DNA of 64,000 nucleotides, taken from contig NZ_JAOEFD010000001.1 in the NCBI RefSeq assembly GCF_025420485.1, positions 62,001 through 126,000 on the forward strand, given 5' to 3'. Origin of the DNA: Nesterenkonia marinintestina. Its GTDB lineage: Bacteria > Actinomycetota > Actinomycetes > Actinomycetales > Micrococcaceae. The first letter of the stretch is position 1, and the number at the start of each line of letters is the position of its first letter. Position numbers and translations under genes: made by a program. Positions 25,878 to 35,090 of this stretch are shown here, one piece after another. Under the pieces are notes generated by a model. It searched no databases. It worked only from the letters and a program-made list of their open reading frames with translations, and was not told the origin of the DNA.

Positions 25878-26740
25878 CACGTCACCCGACCGTCGAGCTC
25901 CTGAAGCCGTGCGGGACCGATCCCGCTGACGGCGGCGAGGTCCTCCAGAGCGGCGAACGGTCCCTCAGACTCCCGATGGTCGATGATCCGCTCCGCCATG
26001 GCGGGGCCCACACCGGGCAGGTTCTGCAGCGTCTCCGAGTCCGCGGTGTTGACGTCGACCGCAGACTCGGCGGTCTCAGGACCCGCATCGGGACCGGACC
26101 CACCGTCCTGTTCGCCCCCACCGTCCGCGGAGGGCGGACCGACCCCCTCGTCGAGCTCCTCCGAGGTGGGGACATGGATCAGCGATCCGTCCTCGGCCGG
26201 AGCGGCGAGGTTCAGACCCTCCGGTGCGGCCTCTGAGGTCACACCGCCGGCGGCCTCGATCGCCTCATGCACGCGGGCCTCGGGCTGCAGCTCCACGATC
26301 CCCGGGCTCTCCACGGCACCGGCCACATGGACCACCAGCGCCGACTCCTGTTCCGGCTCGCCCGCCGGCTCACCCTCAGACGGTTCCGGCCCCTCGTCGG
26401 TCGACTCCTCCGACGGAGGCGTCTCGGACGGACGGACACCGCCGGCGTCCTCTGAGTCGTCGCGCGCCTCGTCCGCTCCGCCCTCCACCGAGGCGGTCTC
26501 CGAGAACTCCTCGGACGGAGCGGAGCCCGTGCCGATCCGAGAGACCAGCAGCCAGACGGCGAGCACCACCACGACGGCGAGGACCGCAGCGGCACGCAGT
26601 CGGGCCCGGGCGGGAGCCGTATGCTCACGTTCGCGTCGGAGACGCCGGTGCTCGGCCCGAGAGAGTACGGGGTCCTGGGTCCAGAGGTCCTCGAGGGGGT
26701 GGTCGCGGTCCGCGCCGCCCGTCGCCCACCGATCCTCCAT
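25874..26740 (-). CDS. comEA: ComEA-like DNA-binding protein
   Basis: ComEA binds double-stranded DNA at the cell surface and hands it to ComEC. The 288-residue protein has a cytoplasmic basic N terminus, one TM helix at about 48-68, an acidic Ser/Glu/Pro linker, an SLBB domain (VVHVAGAVESPGIVEL...) and a C-terminal pair of helix-hairpin-helix motifs (DVNTADSETLQNLPGVGPAMAERI and the following SGIGPARL). ATG 26740 is preceded at exactly 6 bases by a -10-like TAGCCT (26752..26747), so the comEA-comEC unit may have its own promoter and a leaderless start; GTG 26746 is less likely. Confidence 0.94.
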   Translation of the reverse strand: MEDRWATGGADRDHPLEDLWTQDPVLSRAEHRRLRREREHTAPARARLRAAAVLAVVVVLAVWLLVSRIGTGSAPSEEFSETASVEGGADEARDDSEDAGGVRPSETPPSEESTDEGPEPSEGEPAGEPEQESALVVHVAGAVESPGIVELQPEARVHEAIEAAGGVTSEAAPEGLNLAAPAEDGSLIHVPTSEELDEGVGPPSADGGGEQDGGSGPDAGPETAESAVDVNTADSETLQNLPGVGPAMAERIIDHRESEGPFAALEDLAAVSGIGPARLQELDGRVTW

Positions 26741-26844
26741 GGCCACAGGCTAGGCGCGGGGCTCTCCGACCCTCTGACCTCTGCGACGGGCCTGTGGAGC
26801 CCGAGCCGGTGCATCTCCCCCTCTGCCGCGCCTGTGGAGGAACC

Positions 26845-27903
26845 TCAGTCGGTGGACGAGGCCTCTGACCACTGGTCGGCCTGCGGATCCGTCTTCCGCT
26901 CCGGCCCCAGGCTCGGGCTCACCGAGACCGCCAGGACGCCGAGTCCGAGATGCGCGCCGAGCACGGCCGGCACTTCGAGGACAGGGACCGTGCGATTCGA
27001 CAGCGGCCTCAGACGCCGGGCCAGGTCGACCCCCTCGGACTCATTGCCGAACACGTGGACACCGATGCTGGGCGCACGCAGCCCGGCTGCCGCCTCCTCG
27101 ACCCGACGGTGCAGCGCCTCGGCCGCCCGGGCCATGGTGCGGGGACGTTCGACGGCGACGATCTCGCCGTCCTGCAGCGAGAGCAGCGGTCGCACCTGCA
27201 GCAGCGAACCGGCGAAGCCCGCCAGGGCGCTGATCCGACCTCCTCGGCGCAGCTGCTCCAGGTTCGGGACCGCGAACAGGCTCGAGGCGGCGGATGCGCT
27301 GCGACGTGCCAGGTCGGCGCAGCCGTGCACGTCCAGACCCAGTCTGCTGCCCGCCGCGGCGTCCAGCGCGGCCTGCCCCAGGGCGAGGCCCGCCTGCTGC
27401 GAATCCACCACCTCGACCGGGATTCCCGCCTCGGCCGCCGCCATCTGCGCGGACTCCACCGTGCCGGAGAGCGGCCCCGCCAGGTGGACCGACACGATGC
27501 CGTCCACCCCCCGATCACGGAGGTCCGAATAGACCGCGGAGAACACTCCGGGCGAGGGGCGGGAGGTGGTCACCGACGTGCCGGAGGCGACCGCCAGCGC
27601 CAGTTCCCTCGGGAGCTCCTCACCGTCGCCGGAGTGGATCTGTCCGCCGATCATCAGCGGCAGCGGCACCACCGTCAGCTGTCCGGCCAGGGGTCCGAGC
27701 AGCTCCACGGGCAGCCCGCAGGACGTGTCGGTGACCACGGCGACGCGGCCGCGGCGGCGTCGGGGCCCGGTCGACAGTCCGAGGGCCTCCCCCCGGCGGG
27801 GGGTGAGCGCGGCCACCGTCTCCTCGGCCCACCGTCGACGATGCGCGGCGGCTGAGCCCTGATCGGATTCGGGGTCCTGTCGGCTGTGTGCGGCGCTGTC
27901 CAT
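26845..27903 (-). CDS. DegV family fatty acid-binding protein
   Basis: DegV/FakB proteins bind a fatty acid for phosphorylation by FakA. The 352-residue protein has the family start VAVVTDTSCGLP, the SGTSVTTSRPSPGVF segment and ISVHLAGPLSGTVESAQMAA-like block. It is longer than usual because of about 50 extra N-terminal residues rich in Arg and Ala. It begins 4 bases after leuS ends and is surely cotranscribed with it. No fakA kinase is visible in the window, so a role in fatty acid activation is inferred only from the family. Confidence 0.92.
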   Translation of the reverse strand: MDSAAHSRQDPESDQGSAAAHRRRWAEETVAALTPRRGEALGLSTGPRRRRGRVAVVTDTSCGLPVELLGPLAGQLTVVPLPLMIGGQIHSGDGEELPRELALAVASGTSVTTSRPSPGVFSAVYSDLRDRGVDGIVSVHLAGPLSGTVESAQMAAAEAGIPVEVVDSQQAGLALGQAALDAAAGSRLGLDVHGCADLARRSASAASSLFAVPNLEQLRRGGRISALAGFAGSLLQVRPLLSLQDGEIVAVERPRTMARAAEALHRRVEEAAAGLRAPSIGVHVFGNESEGVDLARRLRPLSNRTVPVLEVPAVLGAHLGLGVLAVSVSPSLGPERKTDPQADQWSEASSTD

Positions 27904-27907
27904 CGGC

Positions 27908-30445
27908 TCAGCCGGTGACGACGTTGACCAGCTTCGGCTCGCGCACGATCACCTTGCGCACGCCGCCGTCGGCCTCGATGTACTTCCGGATCTTCGGCAG
28001 CTCCAAGGCACGACGCTCCAGCTCCTCGGCATCGATGTCGGCGGGCACCTCGAGGCGGTCGCGCAGCTTTCCGCGCACCTGGACCACCGCGGTGACGGTG
28101 TCCTCGACCAGCAGGGACGGGTCCACGGTCAGCCACGCCGAATTCGCCACCGAGGCCTTCCGTCCCAGCAGCCACCACATGTCCTCGGCGGTGTAGGGCG
28201 CGACCAGGCTCAGCAGCTGGGCGACGACTCCGACCGCCTCTCGGACCGCAGGATCGGCTCCTCCGGCGCCGGAGTCGATCTCCTTGCGCACGGCGTTGAC
28301 CAGCTCCATGGTCCGGGCGATCACCACGTTGAACTTCTGATCGTCGAGCAGCTGCTCGGCCTCGCTCACCGTCCGGTGCGTGACCGCCCGCAGACCGGCC
28401 GCCCCGTCGGCGGGGTCGGTGCCGACCTCACTGGTCACGTCCTGCGCCAGACGCCAGGCACGGGCCAGGAACTTCGAGGCGCCGGAGGGCGAGACGTCGG
28501 CCCAGTCGACGTCGTCCTCCGGCGGGGAGGCGAACACCATGGTCAGACGGACTGCGTCCACACCGTAGGCGTCGAGCTGCTCGCCCAGGTCGACCCCGTT
28601 GCCCAACGACTTCGACATGGCGCGGCCGCCGTTGAGCACCTGCCCCTGGTTCAGCAGGGCGCGGAACGGCTCCTCGACGGAGACCAGCTCCATGTCGAAG
28701 AGCACCTTGGTGATGAAGCGCGAGTACAGCAGGTGGAGGATGGCGTGCTCGACGCCGCCGACGTACTGGTCCACCGGCATCCACCGGCGTGCCGCCTCCG
28801 GGTCGAACATCTGATCCTCATCACCGGGCGACAGGTACCGCAGGTAGTACCAGGACGAGTCGACGAAGGTGTCCATGGTGTCGGTGTCCCGCTGGGCGGC
28901 CGCGCCGCAGCTCGGGCACGGCACCGCGCCCCACGCATCGGCCGCGGCCAGCGGACTGCGGCCCTTGGGCGCGAGCTGCTCGCCGCGCAGGTCGTCCGGC
29001 AGGGTGACGGGGAGCTGGTCCGTCGGCACGGGCACCTCCCCGCAGTCCTCGCAGTGGACGATGGGGATCGGTGCGCCCCAGAACCGCTGGCGGGAGACCA
29101 GCCAGTCGCGCAGACGGTAGTTCGTCGCCGCCTCGCCGGTCCCCTGCGCGGTCAGCACCTCCACGGCGCGGGCCACGGCCTCGTCCCGCCCCAGCCCCTC
29201 CCACGCCGGGGAGTCGATCAGCACGCCGTCGCCGCTGGTCGCCGTCCCCGTCACGGCGGGGTCCTCCTCGTCGGTGCGGACGACGGTCCGGATCGGCAGG
29301 TCCATGGCGCGGGCGAACTCGATGTCGCGCTGGTCGTGTGCCGGGACGGCCATGACCGCTCCGGTCCCGTAGTCGGCCAGCACGTAGTCCGAGGCCCAGA
29401 GCGGCAGCCGGTCTCCGGTGAGCGGGTGCAGGGCGTACCGGCCCAGGAAGACACCGGTCTTCTCACGATCTGCGGCCTGCCGCTCGATGTCGGAGACCGA
29501 GCCGAGCCGGCGGCGATACTCCTCGAGCTCGGGGGCGCGCTCCTCGGTGACCAGGTCACGGGCCAGCTGAGCGTCTGCGGCGACGACCATGAAGGTGCAG
29601 CCGTACAGGGTGTCGGGACGTGTGGTGAACACCTCCACCGGGTCCACCTCCGCCCCACCGTCGGCCGGGGCGATCTCGAAGCGCACCGAAGCGCCCTGGG
29701 ACCGGCCGATCCAGTTCCGCTGCATGGCCAGCACCCGCTCGGGCCAGCGGTCCGCGAGGTCGTCCATGTCGTCGAGGAGTCGGTCGGCGTAGTCGGTGAT
29801 CCGGAAGTACCACTGGTTCAGGGACTTCTTCACCACGAGGGTGTGGCACCGCTCGCAGGCGCCGTCGACGACCTGCTCGTTGGCCAGCACCGTCTGGTCC
29901 TTCGGGCACCAGTTGACCGGAGAGTCCTTCCGGTAGGCGAGCCCGCGCTCGTAGAGGCTGAGGAACAGCCACTGGGTCCAGCGGTAGTACTCCGGATCGG
30001 AGGTGTGCAGGCGACGGGTCCAGTCGGTGCTGATCGCATAGCGCTTGAAGGACCCGGCCTGCGTGTCGATGTTCGCGTAGGTCCATTCGGCCGGATGCGC
30101 GTCGTTCTTGATGGCGGCGTTCTCCGCGGGGAGTCCGAAGGAGTCCCACCCGATGGGGTGCAGGACGTCGTAGCCGCGGAGCCGCCAGTATCGGGCCGGC
30201 ACGTCGCCTATGGCGAAGGCCTCCGCGTGCCCCATGTGCAGGTCGCCGGAGGGGTAGGGGAACATGTCGCAGACGTAGCGCCGTTCGCGGTCGCCGCCCT
30301 CGTCGACCACGAAGGTGCCGTCCTGCTCCCAGAAGTCCTGCCAGCGCGCTTCGATCTCCCGCACGTCGTACTGACGGTCCTGAAGCTCCTGCGTCGTCCG
30401 CTCGACGGGGGCCGTCCGGGTCTCGGACTCGCTCACGCTGCTCAC
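27908..30445 (-). CDS. leuS: Leucyl-tRNA synthetase
   Basis: LeuRS charges tRNA-Leu. The 845-residue bacterial-type protein contains the HIGH motif as HMGH ([15 protein letters not shown]), a full CP1 editing domain ([14 protein letters not shown]), and the KMSKS loop as AMSKSLGN. The anticodon-binding and C-terminal tRNA-contacting domains are complete. GTG 30445 has GAGGTG 9 bases upstream; GTG 30436 is a possible alternative. I see no T-box leader. It heads the leuS-degV pair and lies divergent to the alpha/beta hydrolase gene. Confidence 0.97.
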   Translation of the reverse strand: MSSVSESETRTAPVERTTQELQDRQYDVREIEARWQDFWEQDGTFVVDEGGDRERRYVCDMFPYPSGDLHMGHAEAFAIGDVPARYWRLRGYDVLHPIGWDSFGLPAENAAIKNDAHPAEWTYANIDTQAGSFKRYAISTDWTRRLHTSDPEYYRWTQWLFLSLYERGLAYRKDSPVNWCPKDQTVLANEQVVDGACERCHTLVVKKSLNQWYFRITDYADRLLDDMDDLADRWPERVLAMQRNWIGRSQGASVRFEIAPADGGAEVDPVEVFTTRPDTLYGCTFMVVAADAQLARDLVTEERAPELEEYRRRLGSVSDIERQAADREKTGVFLGRYALHPLTGDRLPLWASDYVLADYGTGAVMAVPAHDQRDIEFARAMDLPIRTVVRTDEEDPAVTGTATSGDGVLIDSPAWEGLGRDEAVARAVEVLTAQGTGEAATNYRLRDWLVSRQRFWGAPIPIVHCEDCGEVPVPTDQLPVTLPDDLRGEQLAPKGRSPLAAADAWGAVPCPSCGAAAQRDTDTMDTFVDSSWYYLRYLSPGDEDQMFDPEAARRWMPVDQYVGGVEHAILHLLYSRFITKVLFDMELVSVEEPFRALLNQGQVLNGGRAMSKSLGNGVDLGEQLDAYGVDAVRLTMVFASPPEDDVDWADVSPSGASKFLARAWRLAQDVTSEVGTDPADGAAGLRAVTHRTVSEAEQLLDDQKFNVVIARTMELVNAVRKEIDSGAGGADPAVREAVGVVAQLLSLVAPYTAEDMWWLLGRKASVANSAWLTVDPSLLVEDTVTAVVQVRGKLRDRLEVPADIDAEELERRALELPKIRKYIEADGGVRKVIVREPKLVNVVTG

Positions 30446-30582
30446 CTGTGGGGCACCTCTTGGTCGTGGGATGTCTCGACGGGGTCGCTGCGCGGGCCTC
30501 CCGCGTCGTCCCCGACGTCTGTGATGTCGCCGCCCAGTCTATGGGACCGGGGCCTGCCCCGCGCGCCGCTACGCTGGTGGCC

Positions 30583-31620
30583 GTGCACCTCGATCCTCGT
30601 CCTGAGAAGACCCCGGACCTGACGCCGGACCCGGCCCCGAAGCCGGCCCCGGACCATGCGGCCGCGCTGACCCGTGAGCGGTCGGCCGAGGTCCGGCTGG
30701 ACCTGGCAGACGGGCCTACCCGTGTCCGGGTCCACCGCTATGCGGCCGCGCGCCGACCCGAAGCCGGAGGCCTACCCGGAGGCGGGGCCCGTCGACGCCG
30801 ACTGCTCATGGTGCACGGCTTCCGAGGCGACCACCACGGGATGCTCCGGCTGGTGGGTCACCTGGACGACGTCGACGTCGTCGTCCCGGACCTGCCGGGC
30901 TTCGGAGCCTCACCCCCGCTGCCCGGGAGCCACACCGTGGAGGCCTATGCCGAGGTGCTCGAGGCGGTCGCCGCGGCGGAGGGATTCGACGCAGGCGACG
31001 TGGTCCTGGGACACTCCTTCGGCTCAGTCGTCGTAGCCCATCATGCCGCTCAGCACCGTCGCCGGTGGTCCGGCGTCGTCCTGGTCGGACCGATCAGCGA
31101 CGAGCTCTTCGCCGGCCCCCTGCTGCCGGGCGCCCTGGCGACCGAAGCCTATTACCGGCTCGCCGCCTCGCTGCCCGAGCGGGCCGGGGTCGCGGTGCTG
31201 CGGAGTCGCCTCGCACTCGCGGTCACCGACAGGGCGATGATCACCTCCCGGGATCCGACGGTCTGCGACTACATCCGCGACCAGCATCGGCGGCACTTCG
31301 GAGGATTCGCCGACCGACGCACGGTGCTGGAGGCCTACCGAGCCTCGAGCCGGCACACCGTCACCGAGGTCGCGGATCGGATCACCGACCCCGTTCTGCT
31401 GATCACCGGGGTCCGGGATCCGATGACCACCCCGGTCGGTCTGGGGCGGCTGCGCGGGCGACTGCCTCAGGCGCGCACCGAGACTCTGCGCGGAGTCGGC
31501 CACCTGATCCACTACGAGGCCCCGGGGGCCGCCGCGGCGGCGGTGCGACGCTTCCTGGCCGACGGCGCCCGGAGGCTCGCCTCCCGGAGGACGGACACAG
31601 ACCTCCGCCCGAGTTCCTAG
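30583..31620 (+). CDS. Alpha/beta hydrolase
   Basis: A 345-residue alpha/beta-hydrolase-fold enzyme. The nucleophile elbow is GHSFGSVV, the oxyanion region MVHGFRGDHHG, the acid lies in ITGVRDPMT and the base His in GVGHLIHYE. It has a lid-like helical insert after the core strand. No signal peptide is seen; substrate unknown. GTG 30583 was chosen because a -10-like TACGCT (30570-30575) ends 7 bases upstream, indicating a leaderless mRNA. Its TAG stop overlaps that of the converging priA gene in a shared CTAG. Confidence 0.85.
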   Translation: MHLDPRPEKTPDLTPDPAPKPAPDHAAALTRERSAEVRLDLADGPTRVRVHRYAAARRPEAGGLPGGGARRRRLLMVHGFRGDHHGMLRLVGHLDDVDVVVPDLPGFGASPPLPGSHTVEAYAEVLEAVAAAEGFDAGDVVLGHSFGSVVVAHHAAQHRRRWSGVVLVGPISDELFAGPLLPGALATEAYYRLAASLPERAGVAVLRSRLALAVTDRAMITSRDPTVCDYIRDQHRRHFGGFADRRTVLEAYRASSRHTVTEVADRITDPVLLITGVRDPMTTPVGLGRLRGRLPQARTETLRGVGHLIHYEAPGAAAAAVRRFLADGARRLASRRTDTDLRPSS

Positions 31621-33656
31621 ACCTGCAGCGCGTCGGCGTCGTCGACCCGCAGCCGGACCCCCCGGACTCCGCGCTGCGCACTGGAGGTCCGCCGCACCCG
31701 GAGCATCTCCTCGCTGACCGCGTCGCCGTCGGCGTAGCCGAAGAACAGGAGGTACCGGTGCGCTCCCCCGTCGGTGGGAGTGGGACCGATCCACGCCAGG
31801 TGCTCCGGCAGGTCAGCCGCGGCGACGAAGGCCTCCGCGTCACCGGGATCCCCCGTGAGGCTGAGCATGCGCCGGGCAGGAGGGAGCCCCAGCTCGAGCC
31901 GCCGACAGAGCTCCCGTCGGGCGTAGCCCACCGGGTCCCAGCGGACCAGCGCCCCGGTCAGCTCCTCGTCCGAGGCCGCGACCACCACCTCTCCCCGGTC
32001 CTGCTGCGACCGGACCAGGGAGGCGGCACGGAACCAGCGCGCGAGCACCCGGCGCGGGACGTCCAGGCCCTCGCGCATCAGCTGGGAGTCCCCGTCCAGC
32101 AGCAGGGCGGCGGCGTAGCCCTGCGGCGCCGTCGGCTCGACTCCGGGGGTGCTGACGACCAGCGCCGGGCGCTCCGATACGTCCACCACGGGGTGATCTC
32201 CGGTCGAGGAGACGACCGGCACGGACGGGAACGCCCGCCCCAGCTCCTGGGCGGTCCTGTCGGCCCCTCGTCCGGCGGCGCGGAAGGCGGTGTGGCCGCA
32301 GGTGGTGCAGCGATGGTCCCGCCTGTGCAGGCCGCACCACCGGCAGCGCACGGTCCGTGACTGTCCGTGATGGGGCGGAAGCGCCAGCGGGCCGGAGCAT
32401 TCGGGGCACTGCTGGCGGCTGCGGCATCGATCGCACAGCAGCGCGGGCACGAAGCCGGCACGCCCGACCTGGACCAGCACCGGGCCCCGCTCCAGTCCCT
32501 GACGTGCGGCCCGGTAGGCCGCGGAGGGAAGGCGCGCATGCACCGCGGCACCGTCATGGGCCTGCTGGTGCGAATCTGCCGCCGCGGTCACCCGCGGTGC
32601 GGCCGCGCGTCGCGCGGGACGGTCCGGGGCGAGGTCCTCCAGCCAGCCGCGCTCGACCAGTCGCTGCACCTCCAGGCTGCGCGACGTCGAGAGCAGCATC
32701 AGGGCCGCTCCCGAGGAGACCGTCCGGAGCAGCGCCGTCTCCCGGACGTGGTGGTAGGGCGCCCGCGGCTCCTCGTGGCTGCGGTCCTCGTCGTCGAGGA
32801 CGATGATCAGCCGAGGACGCGGCACCGGCGCGAAGACCGCCGAGCGCGTGCCCACCGCGACTCCGGCCTGACCGTGGCGCAGCCGCAGGAAGGACCGGTA
32901 CCGAGGTGTGGGGCCCATGTCGGCGCTGAGCCTGGCCACCGCCTCGGCGCCGAGACGTTCGGTCAGCGCGGCCTCGGCGACGTCGACGTCGCGGGCGTCG
33001 GGGAGCACGACGACGGCGTCACCTCCTTCGTCGAGGCATCCCGACACTCGGTCCGCCACGAGACGGGCCCACCCGTCCGGCCCGTAGGACTTCAGGGCGA
33101 GGGCGGCCTGTCGCGACAGGGGGTCCTCAGGTCTCAGGTCCGGTGCCGGGGCCACGACACCCTCGAACGCACGCTCCACCCGGGCGACCCGTGTGGGTAC
33201 GGCGGCGCGCAGCACGTCCGAGGTGACACCCGCTCCTCGGGCAGCCACCTGCTCGGCCAGGGCCAGTATCTCGGGTGAGACGACGGAGATCGGGGAGACG
33301 ACCTTCCGCAGCGGGCTGAGACGGGCCCGGGTGACGGCTGAACCGGAGCGCGAGAGCACGTATCCGGGCACCTCGCGTCCCGAGAATCGGACGCGCACGC
33401 GGCATCCGGGACGCACGGCGGCGTCCAGCTCGGTGGGCACGGTGTAGTCGAAGGCGCGGTCCAGATGGGGCACCGCGCTCTCCAGCAGGACCTGAGCGAT
33501 CGGGTCCTCGTCGGCGGTGCCGGCGGGCAGATCGGGTTCGGGAGGCGGAGCGAGATCGTCCAAGAGGGCCGGCTGCCGCCGGACGTCGTCCTGCGCGCCG
33601 TCCTGCGCGCCGTCCCGCGCGTCCTGCTCGCCTCCCACAGGGTCCTCCTCCCCCAC
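31617..33656 (-). CDS. priA: Primosomal protein N' (PriA), actinobacterial degenerate type
   Basis: PriA reloads replication machinery at stalled forks. The 679-residue protein has the 3' DNA-binding domain (VLLESAVPHLDRAFDYTVP, RVRVRFSGREVPGYV) and the eight-Cys zinc region (CDRCRSRQQCPEC, CRWC, CTTC). The helicase core is degenerate: I see no Walker A GxGKT motif, and the DEEH motif reads DDED. Actinobacterial PriA proteins are known to lack helicase residues, so it probably acts as a loader only. GTG 33656 has GGAGGA 11 bases upstream and a -10-like TAGCAT at 33686..33681. It closes the gmk-rpoZ-coaBC-metK-priA group. Confidence 0.9.
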   Translation of the reverse strand: MGEEDPVGGEQDARDGAQDGAQDDVRRQPALLDDLAPPPEPDLPAGTADEDPIAQVLLESAVPHLDRAFDYTVPTELDAAVRPGCRVRVRFSGREVPGYVLSRSGSAVTRARLSPLRKVVSPISVVSPEILALAEQVAARGAGVTSDVLRAAVPTRVARVERAFEGVVAPAPDLRPEDPLSRQAALALKSYGPDGWARLVADRVSGCLDEGGDAVVVLPDARDVDVAEAALTERLGAEAVARLSADMGPTPRYRSFLRLRHGQAGVAVGTRSAVFAPVPRPRLIIVLDDEDRSHEEPRAPYHHVRETALLRTVSSGAALMLLSTSRSLEVQRLVERGWLEDLAPDRPARRAAAPRVTAAADSHQQAHDGAAVHARLPSAAYRAARQGLERGPVLVQVGRAGFVPALLCDRCRSRQQCPECSGPLALPPHHGQSRTVRCRWCGLHRRDHRCTTCGHTAFRAAGRGADRTAQELGRAFPSVPVVSSTGDHPVVDVSERPALVVSTPGVEPTAPQGYAAALLLDGDSQLMREGLDVPRRVLARWFRAASLVRSQQDRGEVVVAASDEELTGALVRWDPVGYARRELCRRLELGLPPARRMLSLTGDPGDAEAFVAAADLPEHLAWIGPTPTDGGAHRYLLFFGYADGDAVSEEMLRVRRTSSAQRGVRGVRLRVDDADALQV

Positions 33657-33779
33657 GTCGCAGCCGGTCCTCCGGCTACGATGCTACGCGCCGACCGGCT
33701 GCGGCCCGACTCGCCGGAGCGTGCCTGTGGAGCATTCCTGTGGAGTGTGCCTGTGAGGGGCACGTACACCGGCGGCGGC

Positions 33780-35000
33780 TCAGGCGCCGAAGCGGGAGCG
33801 CAGCTCCTCCACACGGTTGAGGCGCTCCCAGGGGAACTGCGCGCCCTCGCGGCCGAAGTGTCCGTTCTCGGAGGTCACGCGATAGATGGGACGCTTCAGG
33901 TCGAGCTCTTCGATGATGCCCAGGGGACGCAGGTCGAAGATCTCATCCACTGCGGCGGCGATCTCCTGGGGCGCCACGGTCTCGGTGCCGAAGGTCTCGA
34001 CATAGATGCCGACAGGACGCGCCCGCCCGATGGCGTAGGCGATCTGGATCTCAGCCCGGCGGGCCAGCCCGGCCGCCACGACGTTCTTCGCCGCCCACCG
34101 CAGGGCGTATGCGGCGGACCGGTCGACCTTCGACGGGTCCTTCCCGGAGAAGGCCCCTCCGCCGTGGCGTGCGAACCCGCCATAGGTGTCCACGATGATC
34201 TTCCGCCCGGTCAGGCCGGCGTCGCCGACCGGTCCGCCGATGACGAACGGGCCGGAGGGGTTGATGATCTCGGAGAGCCCGGAGGCCTCCAGTCCGGCGC
34301 CCTCGACCACCGGGGCGATCACATGCTCAGAGATCTGCTCCCGCAGCTCCTTCTGCGTGGTCTCGCTGGTGTGCTGGGAAGAGACGACCACCGTGTCCAG
34401 ACTCACCGGACTGTCCCCGTCGTAGCCCACCGTCACCTGAGTCTTCCCGTCGGGACGCAGGTTCTGCAGCAGCCCGGACTGCCGGGCGTCGGTCAGTCGC
34501 GCAGAGAGCCGGTGGGCCAGGGCGATGGGCATCGGCATGTAGGTGTCGGTCTCATCGCTGGCGTAGCCGAACATGATGCCCTGGTCCCCGGCCCCCTGAG
34601 CGTCGCGGGGGTCGGTGGCCCCGGCGCGGGCCTCGAGGGAGTTGAAGACGCCGGAGGAGATGTCCTGAGACTGCTGGCCGATGGACACCGAGACGCCGCA
34701 CCGGGCCCCGTCGAAGCCGTTGGCGGAGGAGTCGTAGCCGATCTCGAGCAGGGTCTGCCGCACGATCTGAGGGATCTCGACGTAGGCGGAGGTCGTGACC
34801 TCTCCGGCCACGTGGACCAGTCCCGTCGTCGTCAGGGTCTCCACCGCCACGCGGGACTCCGGGTCGGCGGTCAGCAGAGCGTCGAGCACGGCGTCGGAGA
34901 TCTGGTCGCAGATCTTGTCCGGATGTCCGACGGTCACCGACTCCGAGGAGAACAGACGCAGTGCGGAGGACTCGGGAGGCGGAGCGCTGGAGGTGGTCAC
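33780..35000 (-). CDS. metK: S-adenosylmethionine synthetase
   Basis: MetK makes S-adenosylmethionine from methionine and ATP. The 406-residue protein has [16 protein letters not shown], the [12 protein letters not shown] signature and the P-loop-like [22 protein letters not shown] 35000 lies 6 bases after a -10-like TAGGAT (35012..35007), so it is probably leaderless and has its own promoter within the operon. No SAM riboswitch is visible in the 90-base gap to coaBC. A small GTGCC/GGCAC hairpin (33747-33763) follows its stop. Confidence 0.97.
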   Translation of the reverse strand: MTTSSAPPPESSALRLFSSESVTVGHPDKICDQISDAVLDALLTADPESRVAVETLTTTGLVHVAGEVTTSAYVEIPQIVRQTLLEIGYDSSANGFDGARCGVSVSIGQQSQDISSGVFNSLEARAGATDPRDAQGAGDQGIMFGYASDETDTYMPMPIALAHRLSARLTDARQSGLLQNLRPDGKTQVTVGYDGDSPVSLDTVVVSSQHTSETTQKELREQISEHVIAPVVEGAGLEASGLSEIINPSGPFVIGGPVGDAGLTGRKIIVDTYGGFARHGGGAFSGKDPSKVDRSAAYALRWAAKNVVAAGLARRAEIQIAYAIGRARPVGIYVETFGTETVAPQEIAAAVDEIFDLRPLGIIEELDLKRPIYRVTSENGHFGREGAQFPWERLNRVEELRSRFGA

Positions 35001-35017
35001 CGGGTCATCCTACGCCA

Positions 35018-35034
35018 GCGGCCCGACGGGCCGC
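35018..35034 (-). terminator. GC hairpin between coaBC and metK
   Basis: GCGGCCC-GAC-GGGCCGC forms a 7-bp stem with a 3-base loop, 57 bases after the coaBC stop and just before the metK -10. It may partly end coaBC transcription. No U tract. Confidence 0.35.
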
Positions 35035-35090
35035 CGGGCAGGCCGATGACGGCGTCACACGGCGCCCCATGACTGCAGGGTTCCCCCGGC

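Noticed and set aside
23235-25904. Long plus-strand frame opposite comEC
   Set aside because: Rich in His/Arg/Gly/Gln with no fold signature, and comEC on the other strand is complete.
30446-30582. T-box or other leader for leuS
   Set aside because: Only about 135 bases shared with a divergent gene and no T-box sequence (TGGNACCGCG) is visible.
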